Counted from the stretch's first letter, positions 1 through 7,783 are shown. The stretch is DNA of 18,677 nucleotides from DASYAN01 sp036501345 (GCA_036501345.1 DASYAN010000135.1:1-18677), one strand, 5' to 3'. A program made the numbers and translations. Notes: a model not told the origin generated them from the sequence alone.

Positions 1-986
1 TGCAATGTACCAAAAGAACGAGTGAGTTCGGCTAACTCACTTACGCGCTTCTCGAGCTTAGGCAGTTCCTCGCGCTCCCGCCGCTCTAATTCAGCAATCT
101 CGTCTTCTAGTTCCGGCAACATGCGACGTGCTTCTGCCATCTCATCATAGGAGGAAATGATCTCAGAAAGCGTTGTATCAGCCTTCTTGAGCTGTTGAAT
201 ACGACTCTGGCGACTCTTGAGTTTGAGGCGCCTATCTTGGATTTCTTCCAGCGTTTGCTCTAATTCAGCAATCTCAGATTCTTGTTGATTGATAACGTCT
301 AAAGACTCGCAAGTAGCAACAGCATCGAGAGCCGCTTCAACACGGTTAAGCTGTTCGCTAACTTGCGGAATACGTGCCTGCATTTCCGTCAGGCGCAGAT
401 ACTCAGAGCATTCTTTTAGACGCTGTTCGTCATCAGGTCCAACCTGGAACTGTTCCGTTAGCTCGAGGAGTTTTTCTATCCCCAGCAACTTGCGAATAGT
501 AGTCTCGCGTTTGATACCAGAGATGCTCTCTAAGCGGGTCAAGCCCTTCTGTTCAATCAAACTGGAATCGCGGAGAGCCTCACCGTTCATGCGGCCTAGC
601 TCGGCAATGATGCGTGTATTAGCAGCAGCGAGGTCTGTAATAAGAGCTTCCTCCGGCATACCCAGGCGACGTATTTGCAGGTTCACTATCTGTCCACGGC
701 CACGCTCAATAGTGCGAGCAATCGACAATTCAGTTGCGCCAACTGAAAGGACCAATGTTACGTGTGCACTAGCAGCCCCGTAAAGAATCAGGTCATCAAG
801 CAGGTACTTGCCACGGCTAAGAAGCAGTGGTTCCCCATACAAAGCAAAATAAATACTTTCGATCAGTGCCGACTTTCCCGCCTCGTTCGGCCCCTGAATC
901 AAAATACTACCACGCTGCGGGAAGTGCAGGTTCATAGACCGCAAGAGTCTGAACCGTTCGATTGTTAAGTGCTTTAGGATTATCAT
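1..986 (-). CDS. SbcC/Rad50-like ATPase subunit, N-terminal part
   Basis: About 328 residues are visible; the C-terminal part lies beyond the window edge. The start is ATG at 986-984, preceded by a GGAG-type ribosome site. The protein opens with the SMC/Rad50 pattern (ILKHLTIERFR) and a Walker A motif GPNEAGKS at residues 32-39. From about residue 190 on, the sequence is rich in Glu, Leu, Lys and Arg with heptad character, as expected for the coiled-coil arm of SbcC/Rad50 proteins. Known for the family: the ATPase dimer gates DNA access to an SbcD/Mre11 nuclease and processes hairpins and double-strand ends. The upstream gene is an SbcD-like phosphoesterase, with 50 bases between them, so a two-gene operon is likely. 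The zinc hook, Walker B and signature motif cannot be seen. It could instead belong to a broader SbcC-like or YhaN-like AAA group. Confidence 0.85.
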   Translation of the reverse strand, partial: MIILKHLTIERFRLLRSMNLHFPQRGSILIQGPNEAGKSALIESIYFALYGEPLLLSRGKYLLDDLILYGAASAHVTLVLSVGATELSIARTIERGRGQIVNLQIRRLGMPEEALITDLAAANTRIIAELGRMNGEALRDSSLIEQKGLTRLESISGIKRETTIRKLLGIEKLLELTEQFQVGPDDEQRLKECSEYLRLTEMQARIPQVSEQLNRVEAALDAVATCESLDVINQQESEIAELEQTLEEIQDRRLKLKSRQSRIQQLKKADTTLSEIISSYDEMAEARRMLPELEDEIAELERREREELPKLEKRVSELAELTRSFGTL

Positions 987-1036
987 GGGTCTTCTCCGTT
1001 TATCAGTGCCGTGCCTGCCCGTAAAGGATATTTCAG

Positions 1037-2344
1037 TTAACGCTTACTTTTTATCTCATCCATTGCTAATAACAATTCTTCTTTTGTAATACGTAAAGCT
1101 TCTCGCTCCTGCTCATCAGCAGAAGCTACAATCCATTCGTCAGCCAGAGCAATCAGTTCTTCGCGTGGCGAGAAACGTTCACCTGTTTCAGTCGAGACTG
1201 TTTCTTGCTCGGGGAGTAAGAACAAGTCACTATCGTCGATGGCAAGAGCAAAACAATGCTCTTCACCATAGCGGCGTATCTGGTTCAAATCGAGCTGATG
1301 ATAGGCGCTACGTGTTAACTCACCCTCGAGCCGCAACTGGACCATGGTATCCTCACTGCATAGGGGACGCAGTCGCTCTAAAATGACATCTGTAGGAGAT
1401 GTAGAATCTTGACCACCCCAGAGGTCCTGAGCTTGAATAACCAGACGTTGCAAAGAGAAACTATCCACGCTGATATGATTACACCAGCGCACACCGTCAG
1501 CGGTTAGCCCCAGGAAAACAAATCCAGGGGCACGATCGAGTGTACTGAAATCGACATGTTGCGTTGCTCCAGCGACAATGATTTCAGCCTGACCAATGGT
1601 GGTACGGCTGTAATTATGATGATAGCCTGCCAGAATATATTTAAATGTCGACTGTTTTTCCAGACTACTAAAACTCACTTGTGTACGCGTATCCAGAAAT
1701 AAGGAATCTGTAATTAAACCTTCGATGGGAGCATGCAATACCAGAATTGGTAGATCAGCCTTCTCAACCTCGGTCGGCACACGCAGATGCGCCAGAAAAT
1801 CGCCATCTTGGCCCGTGAGGGCGCCTAGACCACATATGCCAACCCTGATGTCACGAATAGTAAGTGTCACGGCCTCCAGCTCTTGCTCATCTAGCTTCTG
1901 AACTGGTGGAAAATAGTGTAGAGCACCTAGACGCGCATAGCTAAGCAACGGGGCAGGATTAGTCTCCCCCAGCACTGACTGTGCATCAGTTGGTGTATCA
2001 TGCCCACCCCCTAAGGCAAGAGCACGCACCCCAGCTTGCTTCAACTGTGCAAGTCTGGCTGCCACAAAACTGCGATCTCGCTCATCTGGAGACGTTGTAT
2101 CAAATAAATCTCCAGCTTGAATAAACAGATCAACACCCTGGAGAATCGCGAAATCTGTGGCCTGTTGAAAGGCATGGCGTAAACGCTGTTGGCGCTCTTC
2201 TCGCTTGCGTGGTTGCTGACCAACCCCGGCATAGCCAAGATGATTATCCGCAGTCAACACGACAGTAATTACATCATCGCGATGATCTTTTTGCACAGCC
2301 CCATTCTGCACAGAAGGTGCTTTCGCTTCCAGGTTGTCTTTCAC
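1037..2344 (-). CDS. SbcD/Mre11-like metallophosphoesterase (DNA repair exonuclease family)
   Basis: This is a 435-residue protein with the calcineurin-like phosphoesterase motifs in order: ADNHLG (Asp33, His35), AGDLFD (Asp79), GGGHD (residues 112-116), LHAP (His204) and AGYHH (residues 239-243). Motif order and the SbcC-like gene 50 bases downstream point to the nuclease subunit of an SbcCD complex. Two usual Mre11 metal ligands appear changed: the Asn of GNHD is Gly114 and the first His of GHxH is Tyr241. The catalytic-type His115 and the final His243 remain. The start is GTG at 2344, preceded by GGAGAG about nine bases upstream. The C-terminal third (about 290-435) is less recognisable and ends in an acidic, helical stretch. 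Nuclease activity is inferred from the family and may be altered. A divergent Chloroflexota subfamily with its own ligand set is the main alternative. Confidence 0.85.
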   Translation of the reverse strand: MKDNLEAKAPSVQNGAVQKDHRDDVITVVLTADNHLGYAGVGQQPRKREERQQRLRHAFQQATDFAILQGVDLFIQAGDLFDTTSPDERDRSFVAARLAQLKQAGVRALALGGGHDTPTDAQSVLGETNPAPLLSYARLGALHYFPPVQKLDEQELEAVTLTIRDIRVGICGLGALTGQDGDFLAHLRVPTEVEKADLPILVLHAPIEGLITDSLFLDTRTQVSFSSLEKQSTFKYILAGYHHNYSRTTIGQAEIIVAGATQHVDFSTLDRAPGFVFLGLTADGVRWCNHISVDSFSLQRLVIQAQDLWGGQDSTSPTDVILERLRPLCSEDTMVQLRLEGELTRSAYHQLDLNQIRRYGEEHCFALAIDDSDLFLLPEQETVSTETGERFSPREELIALADEWIVASADEQEREALRITKEELLLAMDEIKSKR

Positions 2345-2721
2345 GTCTATTTCTCTCCGTCAGAACCACTTTAATCTTAGACCAACAGACCTTTTTGATG
2401 GAAGTTCTGTTATCCCAATTGAGTCTATCACAAAAGGTGGCGATTAAAAACGAATCAGGATAGAAAGAGGGACTATTTGGGGAATAGCAGAAGAATAGCC
2501 ATCGCTAACGGGACGCAATTGTTCATGATTTCAAACAAAAGCTTCTATTACTTGTATAGATTGTTAAGTATGATTATTGGTAAAAAATAATCCATTTTAC
2601 CGACGCCAGAATAGCCCATTGGTATGGTTTTGTCTATCGAGACTAGGCCCATGCGTATTTTATAGTAATAGCGCTTGTCGCTATGACTCTAAATTTTAAA
2701 CACTGAAGTGGGAAAGCTAGC
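2345..2721. other. Divergent intergenic region, no gene seen
   Basis: These 377 bases separate the leftward sbcD-like gene from the rightward HD-GYP gene, so they should hold both promoters. They are AT-rich near 2540-2720. I see no pair of -35/-10 hexamers good enough to call on either strand, no ORF with a ribosome site and no long repeat. A short stem (TAGCG and CGCTA around a five-base loop, 2669-2683) sits upstream of the HD-GYP start and may be chance. Confidence 0.5.
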
Positions 2722-3462
2722 ATGGTGGCAGTAAACTATTTATCGCACACAGACAATAAGAAAGAGATCAGAAAAATCCTGCTCTCTTTTGTTAAAAGCA
2801 TACAAGAACGAGATCTTGCTACCTATGAGCATTCACGTCGTGTGGCTGTGTATGCTCAACGACTAGCACGTCATTTGGGATGGACTCGGCGAGAGGCCCT
2901 TGACCTGGCGCGAGCAGCATTAGTACATGATCTCGGCAAAACGTGGATTGCCAATGACATTCTCAACAAGTCAGCAGCGCTTTCAGCAGAAGAGCGACGA
3001 AAGATACAAAACCATCCAGTTATCGGAGCCGGCATTCTCATCGGTTGCGATGTGAGTCCTTTCTATATAGAGACCGTCCTCTATCATCATGAAGCTTGGA
3101 ATGGACAGGGCTACCCAGTCGGACTCAAAGGAGAGGAAATCCCACTGAGTGCACGTATCTTAGCAATTGCTGACGTCTATGATGTCTTGACTTCACAGCG
3201 CACCTATAAGGCCCCACTAACAATAGCTGAGGCACGTAAGCGCTTGCATGCAGGATCAGGGATAAATTTTGATCCCACGATATTACAGGCCTTTCTAGAT
3301 CTTCTAGATACCAAACCCAATTTTACATTGACACATTATGAATGTGCTGTACCGCTCGCCGAGGTAAGTAAGCCAGAGCTCTATGCAATATCGATGGCAG
3401 GCTTGGAAGTATATCCAAGTAAATCACAGGACATTGGCCGATATAAGTCGATCCGTGTATGA
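2722..3462 (+). CDS. Stand-alone HD-GYP domain protein (putative cyclic-di-GMP phosphodiesterase)
   Basis: A 246-residue protein consisting almost entirely of an HD-GYP domain. Visible signatures are His37 (EHSRRVA), His69-Asp70 in LVHDLGK, His98, HHE at 122-124, GYP at 130-132 (written NGQGYP) and the IADVYDVLTSQRTYK block that ends the core. All expected metal-binding positions are present. Characterised HD-GYP proteins hydrolyse cyclic di-GMP, some cyclic GMP-AMP. There is no receiver, PAS or membrane domain at the N-terminus, so the protein is probably cytoplasmic and any sensing is done by a partner. A C-terminal tail of about 45 residues is not recognised. Its last 39 bases overlap the end of the convergent solute-binding protein gene. 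The start ATG has only a weak GGGAAAG-type ribosome site. Confidence 0.9.
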   Translation: MVAVNYLSHTDNKKEIRKILLSFVKSIQERDLATYEHSRRVAVYAQRLARHLGWTRREALDLARAALVHDLGKTWIANDILNKSAALSAEERRKIQNHPVIGAGILIGCDVSPFYIETVLYHHEAWNGQGYPVGLKGEEIPLSARILAIADVYDVLTSQRTYKAPLTIAEARKRLHAGSGINFDPTILQAFLDLLDTKPNFTLTHYECAVPLAEVSKPELYAISMAGLEVYPSKSQDIGRYKSIRV

Positions 3463-4368
3463 AATGCCCATGTCAGCATTGCTAATCTCCCCACTCGTCA
3501 AACCCCAATGCGTGATAATGCTATGATATGTGCCATTAGACACCAAGGCGTGAAATGCAGTGGAGATCGCATTGAGCATGGCCGTATCCTCTTTGCGTAC
3601 AGCCATTCCTTCAAGGTTTGTGTCCACTATTCCACCTCCAACTTCAAAAAGATCGGGATGTTGCTTGACAAAGTAATCTGTCTGCGCTGAGTCCTGATAG
3701 GTCGCCACAACGCTCTGTTTGGCTAGCAATTGTATGACATCGCTAAATTGCGCACGAGCAATGATGTTGATCGGCGGCTTGCCATCTTTCTGACATGTCT
3801 CATTGCTAGCAACTAGATCGTTCTGTTCAAACGAACCTTCCTTGACTGCTACCTTTCGACCACACAAATCTTCCAGGTTTGCAATATGTAATGGATTGCC
3901 TTTGTATACTAGCAGGGACTCTCCACTTCTCAAGTAAGGAATAAAATTGGCCTGCTTTTGCAAGTCGGAGGTAATACTCATCGCAGAGATCGTAACGTCA
4001 AATTGCTTCTGCCGGAGGCGGTCAATCAGAGTTGAAAAGTCTGCATTCACAATGTTCACTCTGAGACCTAGCTGCTGGGCAATAGCCTTGATTAAGTCAA
4101 TATCAAAGCCCGTTAACTGGTGGGTTACAGGATCGGTGTATTCCTGCGGCAAATAGTTTGTATAGCTACCCACAGTTAAAACATGCAACGTAACCAAATC
4201 AGATGGTGTGGCAATAATGGGATGAACAGACTCTTTCGAAGGGACTACAGATCCTACTTGCTGACAGGATAAAGTCACAAGTGCTATCAAGACTATGCAT
4301 CCTATCGATAGCATAGAACCAAAAGAGGACTGTTTTAGGGACCGGGACATGGCAGATGTGAGGGACAT
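3424..4368 (-). CDS. ABC-transporter solute-binding lipoprotein, amino-acid type (SBP_bac_3 family)
   Basis: A 314-residue extracellular solute-binding protein. The start ATG has a clear GGAGG six bases upstream, which supports it over the Met at residue 7. An N-terminal basic and hydrophobic segment (about 9-34) is followed by Cys35 in VTLSC, an acceptable though not ideal lipobox, so it is probably lipid-anchored outside the membrane. From about residue 60 the family pattern is clear: GFDIDLIKAIAQQLGL, DVTISAMSITSDLQKQANFIPYL and LCGRKVAVKEGSFEQNDL, with two cysteines that could form a disulfide. Relatives bind polar amino acids such as glutamine or glutamate; the ligand here cannot be read from sequence. 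No permease or ATPase gene is adjacent, so it must work with a transporter encoded elsewhere or as a receptor. Its 3' end overlaps the HD-GYP gene tail to tail. Confidence 0.87.
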   Translation of the reverse strand: MSLTSAMSRSLKQSSFGSMLSIGCIVLIALVTLSCQQVGSVVPSKESVHPIIATPSDLVTLHVLTVGSYTNYLPQEYTDPVTHQLTGFDIDLIKAIAQQLGLRVNIVNADFSTLIDRLRQKQFDVTISAMSITSDLQKQANFIPYLRSGESLLVYKGNPLHIANLEDLCGRKVAVKEGSFEQNDLVASNETCQKDGKPPINIIARAQFSDVIQLLAKQSVVATYQDSAQTDYFVKQHPDLFEVGGGIVDTNLEGMAVRKEDTAMLNAISTAFHALVSNGTYHSIITHWGLTSGEISNADMGISYTDRLISANVL

Positions 4369-4617
4369 GGCAAGCCTCCATTTCGATATATTACGCTCTC
4401 TAACCTGTTTGTCTCACAAGAGAATAAACTCTGCCATCTGAAGCACAACATTGGAATCAATTTGGCAAAAGTAACGAAAAAAGAACGTGAAAGGGCTGTT
4501 TCTCAGGTCATGTTATGCTACACTGTAATGAGGTATAGACGCATGGTCGCGTACCATATCGAAAATACTGTCCACACGTAGTCACGAATCTCAGATCAAG
4601 GGATTGGAGGGGTCAAC

Positions 4618-7053
4618 ATGACCATTAGTTTTGATCGCAGCATCTGTTGTGATCTTAACGAGACCATCTCACGCGAATGGCTCGTGACCAATGGCCTAGG
4701 GGGATATGCAGCAGGGACAGTTGCTGGCGTGCTTACTCGAATGCAGCACGGATTGCTAGTGGCAATGTCGCCGAATGCAGTAACACCACAGCTTTTGCTT
4801 GCAAAAATCGATGAAGAGATCTTTTTCGATCAACGTACATATTATCTCGGCACTAACGAGTACCGAGATGGGACATTGAGTCCCGCAGGCTTTGTACACC
4901 TAGAAGCTTTTCGCCTGGAAGAGGGCATTCCTACCTTCACGTATCGCCTAGGCGGTATCGAAGGAATCTTGCTGGAAAAACGTATCTGGATGGCTCAGAG
5001 ATATAACACAACTTATATCCAATATCGCGCTATATGCACTACAAACACTGAAAAACCGGGATACCGACGTAGTGATATTACCGGAACACTGAGTGCATTC
5101 GAGCGCCGTCCAGCATCACAGGCCTTTCTACAACAGACGCAATGCTCATTAACTTTGAAACTTTTGCCTTTAGTCGCCAATCGTCCCCACAATAAACTCC
5201 AGTGTGGAAGCAGCGATGCCCATTACCGGGTACAGATGCACTATACGGAAGAGAGCCAACTTGCAGATGCTCATACAGCGACAGTGCACTTTCCTAAAGG
5301 CACTGCCGGTTGTATCATCTGGCCTGGGGACGATGTTCAGCCCTATCATCTATTAGCGGTCGGCCATTCCGAGAACCAAGTCACTTTTCTCCCAACAGAT
5401 GTATGGTATCGGAATTTTCTTCACCGTCAGGATAGAACGACCGATGACCCTGCTACAGATGACCTCTACTTGCCGGGCGTCATCCGTGCAACATTATGGC
5501 CCAACGATGAAGCTATGCTCACAGTCATTGTGAGCAGCGAAGAAATTTCGTCACTGCCCACTCATCGTGAGCGCTTGTCTCGCTCTTACTACGAAAGCGT
5601 TGAGTACCAGCGGCAGCTTACAGAGAGTCTATTGCAACCACAACGGTACTTTGGTGAAGCCGGTGAAGCCGCGCAAGCACTCCAATTGCGCGTTCTTCCA
5701 CTTGCGACGACATCCAATCCATACGAAGGAGGCAAAGAATTTCTCTCGCTACTACTGCAAGCAAGCAACCATTTTCTTTCGCAGCATAAATCCCCCCATA
5801 CTACCTATAACGGACATTCAGACAACTACATGGATGTTTTTGCTCCTCCAGAACGTCACGCTACACTGCTAGCTAATTACTACGGCATGGAGAATGCTAT
5901 CCGCGATATTCTTATTGCTCTACCCGGATTATTGCTTGTGACTGGCAAATACGGTGAAGCATTAAGTACATTGAAAGGGATAGCACGTTACTTCACTGGC
6001 GGGATTCTGCCCGATCGGCTGCCAACGCAGGATCAGCTGCTGACTGACAGTGATTACAGTAGCGTGGATACGACCTTGTGGTACTTCTATGCTCTTGATT
6101 ACTACTTGCGTATCACACACAATTACGAGTTTCTGGAAGAGATCTTTCCTCATCTGAAGCAATGCATTAGCAGATACGTACACGGGACTTACAATGGCAT
6201 CCGAGTTGACCAGACTGATGGCCTACTTTCAGCGCAGAAACCAGGCGAAGCAATGACCTGGATGAACGCTTATATAGATAGAACACCAGTGACTCCTCGA
6301 GCAGGGAAGCCAGTAGAGGTCAATGCACTCTGGTACCACGCCCTCTCGCTAATGTATGAGTGGTCACAATACTTCAGCCATAGAAATACATTTGGACATA
6401 ATGCGTCGTACTACCAGCAGTTGTTGCTACAGTGCAAGCACAGTTTCCAACAACGCTTCTGGTACGCCGCTGGCCATTACCTCTATGATGTTGTTGATGG
6501 ACCAGAAGGGGATGATGCTGCTATTCGCCCTAACCAGTTGCTCGCGCTATCGCTAAGTCATCCACTCTTAGATATGGAATATGGGCAGCAAGTGCTTGAA
6601 ACAGTTACCGAGCACCTGCTTACTCCTTATGGCCTGCGTACCCTGGCTTCCCGAGAGATATCCTATCGTGGTCGCGGTAGCGCAGGAAATACATTGAAAG
6701 AGCAACAACTGGCATTGCATCAGGGTTGCGTTTGGCCCTGGCTGATCGGACCATACCTTGACACTCAGTTTAGGATGTGGTCACAGCAGTCGGAGAGACG
6801 TGATCCACCCTTGTTCCGAGAATATCAGTGGAGGAAAGGTCTACAACTATTGGAACCTTTCCGCGAGCACTTTCAAACAAACCTGCTCGGAACATGTGGA
6901 GGAATATTCGATGGTGATGAACCCTACCAGCCATTACCACGAAATCAGTTCCTTGCCTCTGCAACCAGCATAGGTGAACTCTTACGCAGCTACAATACCT
7001 TAGCCCAGCTTTCTGTTCGGGAACAGAGAGCTGGCGTTATAAACGTTCGCTAA
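4618..7053 (+). CDS. Glycogen debranching enzyme-type protein (amylo-alpha-1,6-glucosidase family, GH133-like)
   Basis: An 811-residue protein with a GGAGG ribosome site. The N-terminal domain opens with the family hallmark EWLVTNGLGGYAAGT and HGLLVAM. The C-terminal (alpha/alpha)6-barrel part shows SSVDTTLWYFYAL, a TWM.A block, TPRAGKPVEVNALWYHAL, LHQGCVWPWLIGPYLD and IFDGDEP. Known relatives remove alpha-1,6-linked glucose branches during glycogen breakdown. Several residues I expect to be invariant differ. The Asp of the usual TWMDA is Asn550, the Glu of the usual SEIFDGD is Gly762, the usual QAWS block near 775 is ASATS, and RRYHGLL is RMQHGLL. The fold is kept but the standard acid/base pair seems lost, so the reaction may be altered or absent. 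No other glycogen gene is adjacent. Overall length is somewhat above the bacterial members I recall. Confidence 0.85.
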   Translation: MTISFDRSICCDLNETISREWLVTNGLGGYAAGTVAGVLTRMQHGLLVAMSPNAVTPQLLLAKIDEEIFFDQRTYYLGTNEYRDGTLSPAGFVHLEAFRLEEGIPTFTYRLGGIEGILLEKRIWMAQRYNTTYIQYRAICTTNTEKPGYRRSDITGTLSAFERRPASQAFLQQTQCSLTLKLLPLVANRPHNKLQCGSSDAHYRVQMHYTEESQLADAHTATVHFPKGTAGCIIWPGDDVQPYHLLAVGHSENQVTFLPTDVWYRNFLHRQDRTTDDPATDDLYLPGVIRATLWPNDEAMLTVIVSSEEISSLPTHRERLSRSYYESVEYQRQLTESLLQPQRYFGEAGEAAQALQLRVLPLATTSNPYEGGKEFLSLLLQASNHFLSQHKSPHTTYNGHSDNYMDVFAPPERHATLLANYYGMENAIRDILIALPGLLLVTGKYGEALSTLKGIARYFTGGILPDRLPTQDQLLTDSDYSSVDTTLWYFYALDYYLRITHNYEFLEEIFPHLKQCISRYVHGTYNGIRVDQTDGLLSAQKPGEAMTWMNAYIDRTPVTPRAGKPVEVNALWYHALSLMYEWSQYFSHRNTFGHNASYYQQLLLQCKHSFQQRFWYAAGHYLYDVVDGPEGDDAAIRPNQLLALSLSHPLLDMEYGQQVLETVTEHLLTPYGLRTLASREISYRGRGSAGNTLKEQQLALHQGCVWPWLIGPYLDTQFRMWSQQSERRDPPLFREYQWRKGLQLLEPFREHFQTNLLGTCGGIFDGDEPYQPLPRNQFLASATSIGELLRSYNTLAQLSVREQRAGVINVR

Positions 7054-7059
7054 ACCGTC

Positions 7060-7127
7060 AGGGCAAGAGTACCGAATCAAGGCCTCAGTAATATGAGCTT
7101 ACAGTTTGGTGCTCTTGCCCTAACGCT
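7060..7127 (+). terminator. Terminator-like hairpin after the debranching-type gene
   Basis: Arms 7060-7073 (AGGGCAAGAGTACC) and 7108-7121 (GGTGCTCTTGCCCT) pair over 14 bp with one G-U, around a 34-base loop. A short T run follows at 7125-7128. It begins seven bases after the stop codon. The large loop makes it weaker than a textbook terminator. Confidence 0.55.
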
Positions 7128-7223
7128 TTTCCTCAAACTGTATCCAAAATATCATCCACTTTGTCTTGAGAACGAAGAGGAGGAGTATCAGCAAGCTGAC
7201 GAGTGAACCGGATGTAGATAAGT

Positions 7224-7251
7224 TATCCACATGTGATATCACCAGCTATAT
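7224..7251 (+). repeat. 28-bp direct repeat, copy 1, carrying a DnaA box and GTGATATCAC palindrome
   Basis: This 28-base stretch is identical to 7340-7367. It begins inside a DnaA box, contains the 10-bp palindrome GTGATATCAC (7233-7242) and ends in AGCTATAT. The period between the copies is 116 bases. Confidence 0.9.
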
Positions 7252-7339
7252 CGCTACGTGAGCAATCCGTGAGGTTGCTATGACTCGAGTCAACTCATCT
7301 TGCGGTTATCCACATTCGTTGTGGATAACTTATCCACAC

Positions 7340-7367
7340 TATCCACATGTGATATCACCAGCTATAT
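7340..7367 (+). repeat. 28-bp direct repeat, copy 2
   Basis: Identical to 7224-7251. Here the box part is CTATCCACA, one base off consensus, and the palindrome GTGATATCAC lies at 7349-7358. It sits two bases after a perfect palindromic DnaA-box pair. Confidence 0.9.
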
Positions 7368-7487
7368 AATTTGCTCACAACTTTCTCCTTTATCCACATT
7401 TGCTGTGGACAAGTTATCCACAATTTTATACCTATGTGGATTATGGTAGGTAGGCTGTGGATAGACGGTGGATAAGTGGTGGATACT

Positions 7488-7503
7488 CTGGGGATAACCC
7501 CAG
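7488..7503. repeat. Small perfect hairpin inside the origin region
   Basis: CTGGGG and CCCCAG pair around the loop ATAA. It is the only GC-rich stem in the box cluster, between two groups of DnaA boxes. Function is unknown. Confidence 0.55.
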
Positions 7504-7702
7504 GGCTTCTCTGAAGATTTATTCAGAAATGATATCAATGTGGATAGCTTATCCACAGCTCATCCACGGGTTATCCACCGCCTTTTGCCTGTCTAAAGGC
7601 CACATGGATAACATTTGTAACAAGGGATAAATTGGCTCTGGAAGAGGGTTGAAGCCTAGAGAAGTTGGGCCTAAAAAAGTAATGGCAACAAGAGTTATCC
7701 AC

Positions 7703-7783
7703 TTATCCACAGGCCCTACTACTACTATTACATATATTTATAAAAAAGAAATATATATACTAGTAGTATAGGGCTGTGGATAA
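7703..7783. promoter_or_regulatory. Putative DNA unwinding module: DnaA box, GC linker, DnaA-trio array, AT-rich core, opposing box
   Basis: A perfect box (7703-7711) is followed by the linker GGCC (7712-7715), then CTA four times and TTA (7716-7730). The opposite strand therefore reads 3'-GAT repeated then AAT, the DnaA-trio pattern described for the Bacillus basal unwinding system. About 30 bases of almost pure A/T follow. On the far side an inverted perfect box (7775-7783) has the linker GCCC and, a few bases on, CTACTAGTA on the - strand. The first arm matches the published pattern closely; the second is shorter and less regular. Confidence 0.75.

Larger units (their letters stand above)
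7213..7783. other. oriC: Candidate chromosomal replication origin (oriC), DnaA-box cluster with AT-rich unwinding core
   Basis: Nine perfect TTATCCACA boxes are present. Seven are on the + strand at 7223-7231, 7306-7314, 7330-7338, 7390-7398, 7414-7422, 7549-7557 and 7703-7711; two are on the - strand at 7320-7328 and 7775-7783. At least eight one-mismatch versions lie among them, for example at 7213-7221, 7404-7412, 7435-7443, 7456-7464, 7467-7475, 7539-7547, 7571-7579 and 7695-7703. A strongly AT-rich core (about 7728-7770) lies between the last two perfect boxes, as expected for a duplex unwinding element. The box density is far beyond chance and there is no convincing gene inside. DnaA binding to this consensus is established in many bacteria. 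Use as the chromosomal origin is inference, strengthened by the adjacent primase gene; no dnaA or dnaN gene is in the window. Confidence 0.88.

Noticed and set aside
289..783. Reading frame on the + strand over the sbcC-like gene
   Set aside because: The - strand frame carries a Walker A motif and coiled coil across the same bases; the + frame is Arg/Ser-rich with no recognisable domain.
7362..7556. 64-codon - strand reading frame inside the origin candidate
   Set aside because: Its sequence is made of translated DnaA boxes (repeated LST and HLS runs) and it has no ribosome site.
7213..7783. Plasmid or phage origin with iterons
   Set aside because: The repeats are classic chromosomal DnaA boxes in both orientations, no rep gene is adjacent, and dnaG and rpoD are core chromosomal genes.
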